In this document: positions 6,609-14,682 of the stretch, piece by piece
How the letters are laid out: each line of letters begins with the position of its first letter
How positions within the stretch are numbered: the stretch's first letter is position 1
Source: a virus
DNA: 22,106 nucleotides
Reading direction: 5' to 3' (one strand)
IMG/VR virus record: IMGVR_UViG_3300045738_000831
Coordinates: 1 to 22,106 of that record
Made by a program: the position numbers and the translations under genes
Notes under the pieces: model-generated
What the model was told of the DNA's origin: nothing
Databases searched by the model: none
The model's input: only the letters and a program-made list of their open reading frames with translations

Positions 6609-9413
6609 TCAATACCCAGTACCGCCACCAGTGCCCCCGGAACCTCCGGTGCCTCCGGTGCCTCCTGTACCTCCTGTGCCTCCTGTCTGGCCGCCTGTGC
6701 CAGTGCCAGAATCAGTTGATGGGTTATACCCTGCAGCTGGGGGTTGAGAAGATGCAGAACCAGTTAAATCTATGTCATAATAAAGTGTATTATCCAGCGC
6801 TTCTACGATATAATTCATTCCAAACGTCTCCCAAGGCTTACCTTCAGTTACAATTGGTACGAACTCACCTTCTGTCCTCAAATAATCTGTACTAAATTCT
6901 GTTGGACAATGTAAATCTGATTCTGCAGCCGGTACATCCATAGGTAAACACGAAGTGTAACAAGCAGTGTCAAATAATGGGTTGTTTGTATGTCTACCGT
7001 AACAATTAAGAGATCTAATCTCACAATTCATAACCTTATCGGAGGTAGAAAATGCGAAACCAACTCTTAAGGCAGATGTTGGTGGTAATAACATCTGTGT
7101 TTCTTCTGGTAATGTATAATCAAGATATTCATGGAACTCTTCGGAACCTTGAGGGCGCATTGCAACGCGAACTCTAGTACCGCATTCCTCTAACGCTACC
7201 TTCCATGTGCTAAATTTAACATCTCCTTCATTAGTAGAAATTTGTTGGTATAGGCTTGAAGATAAAGCAAAACTTGTAACGCTTGGAGTTGTAGTCAAGT
7301 CATCCCACTGATTCCATGGACCTGATGCTAGTACTATTTGCTCCGGTACCCGCAATGATAATGCGTCAGCATCCTGACTATTTGTGTATGTGCCGGCGAA
7401 CCCGCCAGCTACATCAAAACCGACTGCTAGATAACCGTTTGACATGCCATCAGCACTCAATATTGCACAGTCAGAGTGTAAGGTAGTATCACACCCGCCG
7501 GTCACTCCGGTATGTTTAGTCATGCCCATACCGCCACTGTAAACAGTTAAAGCTGAACAGCTAGCGAAGGTGGTAAGAGGTGTATTTCCAGTACCGGTAT
7601 ATGTTGGTAACACTGCTGTTAGTTGTGCTGCTCCAGTGTACGGTTTATATCCTAACGATTCACCCACACCACCCGGTTGAAAATATGAAACTTGATATTT
7701 AAATAAATCTGTATGTATATTATTATACGGGAAATAATTAGAATATGATGTATATGGAGATATTGAATTACCGCCAGTAAAATCAAGCGGTTCAGTCATC
7801 AAATTACCGTAATAATCAAAAACTCGGGCACCTTGTTCACCAGTTACTCGTACTGGATCTGATGCATCATAAAAGAATATACAAAACCCATTTCCAGGCT
7901 TGTAGTTTGGATCTAACTCATATGAATTATTACCAGAAAAGGATGTTAGTCGAGTTGTCCATGGGCCATGGGCGGATAATCCAAACCCATCTGCAGATAA
8001 GAATCCACTTAAAGGTTCAGTATATATAGCTCTATTATTCGCGCCTAAAGGAGCGCCATAATGCCATAAGGCAATGTCTGCGTACACTTCAATATCACTA
8101 TATTTGTTATAGATATTCTCTGGTAAGAGATATGTAGTATTGTACATAGCCGGAAAAGGATACTCTACTCCGGGTTCATACTCAAAAGTAGAGCACCCTA
8201 ACCACAGTGTATTTCTTCCATCATCCTTATCGCCTACAAAATCAACATGCAGCTGACCGGTGCTAAAAAGATCGGTTGGGTCAGTTAATAAAGCTTTTTG
8301 ACAGTCCCATAATGTGAAACTCATATCCTCAATATGTATTGGATTACCAGAGATCGAGCCCATCGCCGCGAGGGTCGGTTCATAAAAATACATTTCATCT
8401 GGCCAAGTATCATCAGGCTTTACTACTAATGTAGCATAGGGTTGCCCGGGATTTCCATATCTAACTACACTATCACCCGGATCAAACAGCGTACCACCGC
8501 TATGTGTACCATCCCAGGATGTAGAAAGTGAGAATGAAGTTCCATAATTAGTTGAATTACTGATATCAAAATGATATTCAATTCCGCGGAACATTGTATG
8601 TTGAGGAAGGCAGGCGCTGTAACCACAACACCCGTTAGCCGGAGCGCGGTCGGCACCCCAGCAGGCGTGGTGTGATCCGTTTTGTGGATTTGCTGAAAGA
8701 GCGTTGGGATTCTGTAGCCAATCTTGATCAGCATCATAAGACTCCCCGTTCTGAACTTGTGTAGTGGTCATTGACTCCCGGAACTGGCCGGCGCAGACTG
8801 AAACCATAACTGTATTCATCGGTTCTGTCAAAGATGGATTAACGTACATAGCCGATAATGCATTTTCAAACTTTATTATATCTCCAGTAAGTCCAGGTTG
8901 TAGGGAGCCGGTGGGCACAAATTCTCCAGATAAATAAGGCCACATTGCAAAATTAATATCCATTATATCAAAATCTGGTTTAATACAATCAATATTATCT
9001 GGTACTAACTCCTCATCCTTTCTCTTAAGATAGTATGTAAACAGATATTTATAACCAACAAAATCTATACCAAAAAACGTATAGACAAATGTTTTGGATT
9101 GCTTATTATATGAAACCTGGGGTTTTTCTACTTTAACAATATTAATCTGTTGGCGAGGACCTAGAAATGAATAATTACTCAATGTTTGAAATAAACTATC
9201 ATCTCTTGGGTATATTCTCTGAATAGCAGGATCATCTACCGGGAATTTTGATACTTCCGGGTATATAATCTTATAGTTGGTGGCACTAATTGTAGCGTGA
9301 AGCATTGTCCTGAACGTAAACACCTCTTCTGTCATTTCATCATACCAATACTCCCCAATTTCCATTGGTTTGTTCTGTAGCGTTAACCAACTTGGTATAA
9401 TAAGATCAGGCAT
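6609..9413 (-). CDS. Large multidomain virion protein with Gly/Thr-repeat C-terminus
   Basis: A 934-residue protein starts at ATG 9413, two bases after the previous stop. Residues 1-165 form a mixed alpha/beta head (EYWYDEMTEEVFTF, YTFFGIDFVGYKYLFTYYL) that may be a baseplate- or fibre-attachment domain. Residues about 276-357 (YHFDISNST, STSWDGTHSGGT, LVVKPDDTWPDEMYFYEP, AAMGSISG) resemble the small cupredoxin-like beta domain frequent in structural proteins of marine phages, though the usual copper-type ligands are not all present. A long beta-rich region follows, with DxDG-like and aromatic turns and many cysteines (C251, C262, C263). The last 40 residues are a Thr-Gly-Gly repeat tail. No enzymatic motif is visible. 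A tail/fibre role is inferred from size, composition and position. Confidence 0.7.
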   Translation of the reverse strand: MPDLIIPSWLTLQNKPMEIGEYWYDEMTEEVFTFRTMLHATISATNYKIIYPEVSKFPVDDPAIQRIYPRDDSLFQTLSNYSFLGPRQQINIVKVEKPQVSYNKQSKTFVYTFFGIDFVGYKYLFTYYLKRKDEELVPDNIDCIKPDFDIMDINFAMWPYLSGEFVPTGSLQPGLTGDIIKFENALSAMYVNPSLTEPMNTVMVSVCAGQFRESMTTTQVQNGESYDADQDWLQNPNALSANPQNGSHHACWGADRAPANGCCGYSACLPQHTMFRGIEYHFDISNSTNYGTSFSLSTSWDGTHSGGTLFDPGDSVVRYGNPGQPYATLVVKPDDTWPDEMYFYEPTLAAMGSISGNPIHIEDMSFTLWDCQKALLTDPTDLFSTGQLHVDFVGDKDDGRNTLWLGCSTFEYEPGVEYPFPAMYNTTYLLPENIYNKYSDIEVYADIALWHYGAPLGANNRAIYTEPLSGFLSADGFGLSAHGPWTTRLTSFSGNNSYELDPNYKPGNGFCIFFYDASDPVRVTGEQGARVFDYYGNLMTEPLDFTGGNSISPYTSYSNYFPYNNIHTDLFKYQVSYFQPGGVGESLGYKPYTGAAQLTAVLPTYTGTGNTPLTTFASCSALTVYSGGMGMTKHTGVTGGCDTTLHSDCAILSADGMSNGYLAVGFDVAGGFAGTYTNSQDADALSLRVPEQIVLASGPWNQWDDLTTTPSVTSFALSSSLYQQISTNEGDVKFSTWKVALEECGTRVRVAMRPQGSEEFHEYLDYTLPEETQMLLPPTSALRVGFAFSTSDKVMNCEIRSLNCYGRHTNNPLFDTACYTSCLPMDVPAAESDLHCPTEFSTDYLRTEGEFVPIVTEGKPWETFGMNYIVEALDNTLYYDIDLTGSASSQPPAAGYNPSTDSGTGTGGQTGGTGGTGGTGGTGGSGGTGGGTGY
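6643..6687 (-). repeat. Five tandem 9-base units coding Gly-Gly-Thr
   Basis: Five consecutive 9-base units (on the plus strand cctccggtg twice, then cctcctgta, cctcctgtg, cctcctgtc) encode the Gly-Gly-Thr run near the C-terminus of the 934-residue protein. Units differ at only one or two positions. Degenerate copies extend on both sides. Confidence 0.85.
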
Positions 9414-9414
9414 A

Positions 9415-12400
9415 TTAATAACTTACAGGATAGCTGAGAGGTTCAATGTTTTGAATTGTAGTTCTATGCATTGATAGATTTACCTTTCTGCTTAATACTG
9501 ATATAAATTTTTCTGTTGTAAAATCAAAATCATATTTTTCAATGATAAGATAATTAGGGGTTTCTAGGAATAAAATATCCTTAATTATATCAAAATTGAG
9601 GATATTATTATTAATCTCATTTAATACATCCACGTCATCGTGATACTTCAAAAACACAGCACTTAAAGCTGAAGATAATGGTTCAATCTGAGTCGAATAT
9701 ATATTTCTCATATGGATTGTACCGGTTGTATCGCGTCTTTCAGATATTGGTAATTGTGAAGTTAAAGAAGTGGAGGAAGTATACCTAGTTTGATACTTGG
9801 GATCTAATGTTACTATATCAATATCATGAAATGTAGCTTTATGAGAATTTACAGCTATACCATATCGGGTATGATCCGAGAACATTCCGGCGGATAAGCC
9901 GGGTAGACCGTCCCATGATGATCCATTCCAATATGTGCCGGTTTTAACATTTATCTTAATTTGAGAATTAATATCAAGTTCATGATTATCCCGAAGTTTA
10001 GCAGAATTGGGTCCCCATGGACTGACATAGCCGGATACAACGTCACCAGTCTTTTCAACACGAATTCTAACAGTAGACCCGGCCCATCCACCGCCGACAA
10101 AATTTGACCAAGCTCCTGATAATCCTGTTATTGGAGTATCATCTAGTCCACCATTATGAATTGCGACGAACCATTGTAAGCTTGAATAATCGCCTCTTGA
10201 AACGTTAAAAGTAAGAAATTGTGTTCTAGGGAGGGATAGTGTAACGCCATGAGAATCAGGCGTATTTGCGGGGATATAATTAAAATGACTAATAATACCA
10301 GCAACACCGGACCCACCGGTAGACGTTACTACAGTATCCAGAAAATATACCGACTCTTTGTTTTGGCTCGCTTTACCAAACCAAAGGCCGCCGGCCATCG
10401 TCCCGGAATGGTCTGTGGTAATGTTACCTTCAGAATCTACTCCCCAAGGCGCGTCACGATGCGTGACAGGGTAATATTGATCACCCAACCCAATTGGCGG
10501 GGCTGGGTTGGTGTGCGAAGGCCACGTGGCTATAAACGGATTAAATTGTGTATTAATAAAATGACCGTCTAGTGATTGATTGTTACTTACAAATGTTCCT
10601 CCGGGCATTGTGAACCAGTTATCAGAAGTCATAGATGCAAATGAAGTGAAAGAATCTGGTAAGCCGTAAGGTATCAAATCTCCAGATTTTTGACCAGCTG
10701 TTTGCCGTGTAGGGTGAGTGTGTTTATATAGGGCAAATTCATTACCGTATATATCAGTTCGCCATTCGCTTATAACTTCATTTGAGATTAGCAAATCGCC
10801 CAACCGGTCTTGAATAGGTAGGTCATGTAATGGTTTTGTGGGATATAAGTCATCATTCGCCCATATATTTTTAAAATTACCGCGCCAGAAATCTATCTTA
10901 TCATATCTCTTACTAAGACCGGATGGTTGCATACCAGTAGACTCTTCGCGGGATTGGTAGGCATTGAACTTTGGGAGAATCTCAGTGTCAACTACATCGC
11001 CAGATTTAATATAATTAGACCGATCATGTTTTACCCAATTTACATGTTCGTGATGTGTAATTGGGAATTCTTGATCAAATCTCGTTAACCCTACCCCGGC
11101 GCCATATACATTAGGGTCGGGGTAGGCATATATCTTATTAGGTTTTAATTTACCAACATCAACTTTATACGTTGGATTGTAGCTCGCAAACGTTAAGGTT
11201 CCCATCTTAGATGGTATAAAGAAACCACCCATCTCTCTTAAAGTTTTATATTCTACATTAACCGGGACAGTTAAATGACCGGGATAATGACGATTTAATA
11301 TATTTGCGTGCGGGGAGTCTGGTTCGAACAAAATACCTACAGTATAGTCACTTGCAGCAGCACCGGTTGAAAGATAATAAAATCTAGTACCCATGTATTT
11401 GGTAATCAAATTCTTTTGTTGATGAAATACTAAATTATCATATGTTTTTTCATGACCAATAAAACTACTAAGAGGTAAACTTTCCCAATCTGATATATCA
11501 ATGTTAATTCCGATCCTAGAATTAGACTGTGATACCTTTGTTTTGAGAGGTAGTATACAATCAGATGTAGCTAATGCTGTGTCACACTCTTTAAGATGGT
11601 TTATTACCACCTTTGTCATATCTAAAAAGAGGAGTGGGTCTATATCTTCAATATTTGCAGCTAGCTGAGTTGCTTCTGAGGGCATTAATGTGTGGACGTG
11701 GGGTGGAGCACCGGCATGGCCGAACTGATCTTCACAATTAGGGTGGCAAGGGCTTTGAGCTGGTATAACTTTCCAGTTTTTTACTTCATGCTTATGGTTA
11801 ATATCTTTTTCTTCTGGATGATAGGCAGTTTTTGCCCACCCGTTACCATTCTCATCTACCTCATAAACGTGTAAGTGCTTTTCATCAACAGATGTCTCGC
11901 CTTGTGTCTTGTTTAAGTTTTTAGGATCTAAATCATATTGTACAGGTTGTGTTTCAAACAGCTCTTCTGTTTCAACAACCATTTTTGAACTTATTTTCTG
12001 TATATCCGGTTTCGCAACATTAAACTGAGAAACAAAGCTCTCATCAGAGAGAAGACTCAAGATAAACTTCTTAATGCTCATCTCTACACCCCTATCACTA
12101 CCTTTCATCGTGTTTCTAAACGATGACTGTACAACCTCTTCTCTCTTTTTTACATGATATTGAGTAATCTGTTTAATTTTTCTAGCGAAAAACGGTATAA
12201 TAATATCTAAATCGCGCGGGTTATCAAAATCAATATTAATTAAAAACCTCTTTTCCTCAGCCGTGGTATAATTTAATGTAATATCCTTTAAAAAAGAAAT
12301 GTACATGTCCTTTACATCGGTGCTGTGAGTGTTTATTGATTTATTTTTCTTAGAATACCACTGAGTTACATACTGGTTGTAGTCTTTATGGGCTTGCTTT

Positions 12401-12495
12401 TCAGATACATAAACATTAGTTACGCGATGAAACCATTCTTTATAAGCCAATGGTTGCGTTAACGATTCTGTGTCTATGTCAACTGTATTAGCCAT
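9415..12495 (-). CDS. Giant structural protein: helical head, His-rich middle, lectin-like domain
   Basis: The product has 1026 residues with the ATG at 12495, which overlaps the upstream stop as TAATG. A longer in-frame start at 12558 was rejected. Residues 1-170 are helical and charged, with EEKRFLINIDF-type segments. Residues about 205-270 are His-rich and contain HLH (207-209), HKH (234-236), CHPNC (250-254) and HVH (266-268); further HEH (482-484) and HTH (592-594) motifs follow. Residues about 690-900 resemble a concanavalin/laminin-G-like jelly roll (LWFGKASQNKESVYFLD, VRIRVEKTGDVVSGYV, RYGIAVNSHKATFHDIDI). The C-terminal 130 residues return to mixed alpha/beta. No catalytic site is visible. 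The protein is probably a baseplate or tail-fibre component that binds glycan and perhaps metal; this role is inferred. Confidence 0.72.
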   Translation of the reverse strand: MANTVDIDTESLTQPLAYKEWFHRVTNVYVSEKQAHKDYNQYVTQWYSKKNKSINTHSTDVKDMYISFLKDITLNYTTAEEKRFLINIDFDNPRDLDIIIPFFARKIKQITQYHVKKREEVVQSSFRNTMKGSDRGVEMSIKKFILSLLSDESFVSQFNVAKPDIQKISSKMVVETEELFETQPVQYDLDPKNLNKTQGETSVDEKHLHVYEVDENGNGWAKTAYHPEEKDINHKHEVKNWKVIPAQSPCHPNCEDQFGHAGAPPHVHTLMPSEATQLAANIEDIDPLLFLDMTKVVINHLKECDTALATSDCILPLKTKVSQSNSRIGINIDISDWESLPLSSFIGHEKTYDNLVFHQQKNLITKYMGTRFYYLSTGAAASDYTVGILFEPDSPHANILNRHYPGHLTVPVNVEYKTLREMGGFFIPSKMGTLTFASYNPTYKVDVGKLKPNKIYAYPDPNVYGAGVGLTRFDQEFPITHHEHVNWVKHDRSNYIKSGDVVDTEILPKFNAYQSREESTGMQPSGLSKRYDKIDFWRGNFKNIWANDDLYPTKPLHDLPIQDRLGDLLISNEVISEWRTDIYGNEFALYKHTHPTRQTAGQKSGDLIPYGLPDSFTSFASMTSDNWFTMPGGTFVSNNQSLDGHFINTQFNPFIATWPSHTNPAPPIGLGDQYYPVTHRDAPWGVDSEGNITTDHSGTMAGGLWFGKASQNKESVYFLDTVVTSTGGSGVAGIISHFNYIPANTPDSHGVTLSLPRTQFLTFNVSRGDYSSLQWFVAIHNGGLDDTPITGLSGAWSNFVGGGWAGSTVRIRVEKTGDVVSGYVSPWGPNSAKLRDNHELDINSQIKINVKTGTYWNGSSWDGLPGLSAGMFSDHTRYGIAVNSHKATFHDIDIVTLDPKYQTRYTSSTSLTSQLPISERRDTTGTIHMRNIYSTQIEPLSSALSAVFLKYHDDVDVLNEINNNILNFDIIKDILFLETPNYLIIEKYDFDFTTEKFISVLSRKVNLSMHRTTIQNIEPLSYPVSY

Positions 12496-13445
12496 TAAGG
12501 TGCTTCGGTAGTAGTGGTGGTGGTGGTAGTTGCTAGATATGATTGACAATCGATACAATCCACGTATGTGTCGACGGAATCATCGACGACAATACCGCCG
12601 GCGCAGGATAATGACGATACGGTTGAATTTAGTGTGCCGCATTTTACGATATTACTGTTACCGTAGTCAATATATTGTAACAGGGATCCGGCGCTGCCGT
12701 ATGCGGCGATATCGCCATTATCATTATCAATAATTGCGATTTCACCAGCATCTTCGCCGTTCGGGCAAGGTGTGATGGTGTACACCGGAAGGTTACCGGA
12801 ATTTCCTGGACATACCGTAGATGTGCTACTCGTGGATGAGCTCGAAGACGAGGTCGACGTGCTTGATGAGCTGGTACTAGAGCTTGTGCTCGAACTCGAT
12901 GAGGTTGAGCTCGTGGTAGACGTGGAATATGGAAGCGTTGTAGTTGTTGTTACGGTAGGTGAAGACGAAGACTCAGATACACAATAATCTGTTATAACAA
13001 TATTTGCGGTGCCGGATGTTGTAATACCTTGTACTGCACCGGTCCAGACTGGGGCGGGAGCAGTATATGATGCTCCACTCGCAATATCACCGGTTCTATT
13101 ATTTGTTGTAGCTGCTGAATCTGGACCTTCATGTATATATAACTTAGCGTCGCCTGTGTTATATATCTTAAATCCTTTTCTCGTTGAGCATGCTGCTAAA
13201 ATTTCCTTACTAGTGGTTGACACAGCGGATGCAGTAACTGTTGATGTGCTAGCATATTTTCTCGTGTCACCTAGTATTAATTTTGCAAAGTGATCGGTGA
13301 TATAATCTGTTACAACTGATGAGCCGGCGAACTCACGTATATCCGTATGTTGGGCGGTTACAGGCGGGTGATGCGTATCTGTTCTAGGTATGCGCTCGAA
13401 GCTGCCCCACTTTGCGTCTCTTATACTGTGATTTTCAAAGGCCAT
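12495..13445 (-). CDS. Mucin-like Ser/Thr-rich virion protein
   Basis: A 316-residue protein starts at ATG 13445. Residues 1-155 look like a small globular beta domain (FKIYNTGDAKLYIHEGP, ITTSGTANIVITDY). Residues 157-210 are almost only Ser and Thr. Residues about 211-300 form a Cys-containing domain (VCPGN, TPCPNG, KCGT, SCAGG, DCIDC). The C-terminus is a run of eight Thr followed by Glu-Ala-Pro. Ser/Thr blocks of this kind act as extended stalks and are classic O-glycosylation targets in cellular proteins. Whether this one is glycosylated is an inference prompted by the glycosyltransferase genes downstream in the same operon. The leader is AT-rich with no Shine-Dalgarno motif. The stop overlaps the next start, so translation of the giant protein downstream is probably coupled to it. 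Confidence 0.75.
   Translation of the reverse strand: MAFENHSIRDAKWGSFERIPRTDTHHPPVTAQHTDIREFAGSSVVTDYITDHFAKLILGDTRKYASTSTVTASAVSTTSKEILAACSTRKGFKIYNTGDAKLYIHEGPDSAATTNNRTGDIASGASYTAPAPVWTGAVQGITTSGTANIVITDYCVSESSSSPTVTTTTTLPYSTSTTSSTSSSSSTSSSTSSSSTSTSSSSSSTSSTSTVCPGNSGNLPVYTITPCPNGEDAGEIAIIDNDNGDIAAYGSAGSLLQYIDYGNSNIVKCGTLNSTVSSLSCAGGIVVDDSVDTYVDCIDCQSYLATTTTTTTTEAP
12816..12977 (-). repeat. Ser/Thr block, codon-scrambled
   Basis: This segment encodes residues 157-210 of the 316-residue protein. The amino-acid sequence is nearly homopolymeric Ser/Thr, but all six serine codons and several threonine codons are mixed, so the DNA has no long exact repeat. Small palindromes such as GAGCTC and GTCGAC recur because of this mixing. 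Confidence 0.85.
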
Positions 13446-13460
13446 TATTAATATTTATCG

Positions 13461-13976
13461 TTAAGACGTACTTGTACTAGGATGCCGCCCAATTTGCTCT
13501 GTAAACGGAACACTATGCCCTAATGTGTTAACTATAATCACATATAAATCTAAATCGAATTGATTTAGTATGGGTAGGTCTAGCATAATGTGGTTTTTAT
13601 CAACTACTGTGAACGCTGTTACTTCATATGCAGAGAATGGCGTAAAAGTGCTGGATATGCCTGGGTATGATGAGAAAAGATCCACTGATGTTAGAGGATT
13701 TGTTATATTATGACCGCTAGAGAGGGCGCTTTGGTCAGAAGCACTCAAAAACACCTTTTTAGTGTTAAAAAAATTATACCCTTGGACTGTAATATTAGCT
13801 GTGAATGTAGGATTTAAGGTAATTTTCTCATCACCTTTATTAAGACCGGTTTTAAATATCCTAGTAATAACAGGGTAAGTAGAAACGAATCGACCGGTTA
13901 ACCCAGCACAGCCAGTGGTTGGACAATCCGCTGGATTAAGCGCATCAAAATAATCTGTGGAGTCATTTTTGTTCAT
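13461..13976 (-). CDS. Small Ig/IPT-like structural protein
   Basis: The product has 171 residues. Its ATG at 13976 overlaps the upstream stop as ATGA. Residues about 48-140 (KGDEKITLNP, ANITVQGYNFFNTKKVFLSA, HIMLDLPILNQFDLDLYVIIVNTLG) have the alternating strand pattern and the GYNF turn seen in IPT/TIG-type Ig folds. The N-terminal 40 residues include two Cys (C18, C23) and a TGRFV segment, and the extreme C-terminus is a short Ser/Thr tail. No catalytic residues are visible. Lying directly after the gp15-like gene and before the mucin-like gene, it is probably a minor tail or neck component, but the Ig-like call is by pattern only. Confidence 0.6.
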   Translation of the reverse strand: MNKNDSTDYFDALNPADCPTTGCAGLTGRFVSTYPVITRIFKTGLNKGDEKITLNPTFTANITVQGYNFFNTKKVFLSASDQSALSSGHNITNPLTSVDLFSSYPGISSTFTPFSAYEVTAFTVVDKNHIMLDLPILNQFDLDLYVIIVNTLGHSVPFTEQIGRHPSTSTS

Positions 13977-14671
13977 AAGCTTTTATCGTATCCGGCTGTT
14001 AGATCTATTACATTAACAGGTGTAAATGTTGATAGAATTTCATATATTGGCGGGCATTGTGAATGTACAGCGGGGAACAGCCACCCCTTAATAGTAAACG
14101 ATGTATCAGCTATAACTCGTGCTGGTTGATTGGATTGTATATCGAAGGGGTACTGTAAGGATATATCACCAGACCATAACACCTCTGTTCTTATTTCATG
14201 TACGTCAGATAGTATTTTTGTTGGTAATTTCCATGATATAACTATATAGGGGTTAGTATACACTACAAAATTTTGGAGTATTTGCTCCATATCAGCCTGA
14301 TATTTTGTCATAATTGACATATTGACCCCTATATTAACTGGCACCGGTGGTGGCATATAGTCAGACTTTTCGATCGAAATATCATCTAGTTTTTTAGAAA
14401 CGTGGTGAGACCCGGAGATTTTATTAAACACCCTTTCTGTATCACGTGAAAAGGATGATTGGGTTATTGATACTACAGGTAAGGTGATGTGTTGAGATTT
14501 ATTAATTAAATCGGATAGTATACGAGATTTTGGAGCGTATACATATTTGACTTTAATTGTGTCTTTAACTTCGCGGTCGCGATTATAACGATTAATAACA
14601 ATATCATCAAACGCAGATATAAACTGCAGCATTAGGTCTTTAACTTCAAAATAGTGTGATTGGTTCTTCAC
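13973..14671 (-). CDS. gp15: T4 gp15-like tail terminator / sheath stabiliser
   Basis: This 232-residue protein (T4 gp15 has about 270) matches the order of gp15 features: an N-terminal helix with FISAFDDIVINRYNRD, the strand KVKYVYAPKSRILSDL (T4: ITYASKEHFMMKL), the segment HITLPVVSITQSSF (T4: TILPRINLHLVDF), the block PVPVNIGVNMSIMTKYQADMEQIL (T4: PSPIKMIYELSIFTRYEDDMFQIV), and FTIKGWLFPAV near the end (T4: FEVNGWMYPPV). In T4, gp15 caps the tail tube and sheath and joins the tail to the neck. The start is GTG at 14671, 11 bases after the helicase stop, with no Shine-Dalgarno motif. The match is from memory of the family, not a computed alignment, but the block order makes it the best-supported structural call here. 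Confidence 0.72.
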   Translation of the reverse strand: MKNQSHYFEVKDLMLQFISAFDDIVINRYNRDREVKDTIKVKYVYAPKSRILSDLINKSQHITLPVVSITQSSFSRDTERVFNKISGSHHVSKKLDDISIEKSDYMPPPVPVNIGVNMSIMTKYQADMEQILQNFVVYTNPYIVISWKLPTKILSDVHEIRTEVLWSGDISLQYPFDIQSNQPARVIADTSFTIKGWLFPAVHSQCPPIYEILSTFTPVNVIDLTAGYDKSL

Positions 14672-14682
14672 ACAATTATTTA

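Noticed and set aside
12496-12558. N-terminal extension of the 1026-residue protein with four consecutive His
   Set aside because: The extension is the out-of-frame reading of the poly-Thr codons at the end of the upstream gene. The ATG at 12495 overlaps that stop as TAATG and gives a sensible N-terminus.
12772-12987. Plus-strand open frame of 71 residues rich in Glu, Leu, Val and Asp
   Set aside because: It is the antisense reading of the Ser/Thr block; its composition follows entirely from the Ser/Thr codons on the other strand.
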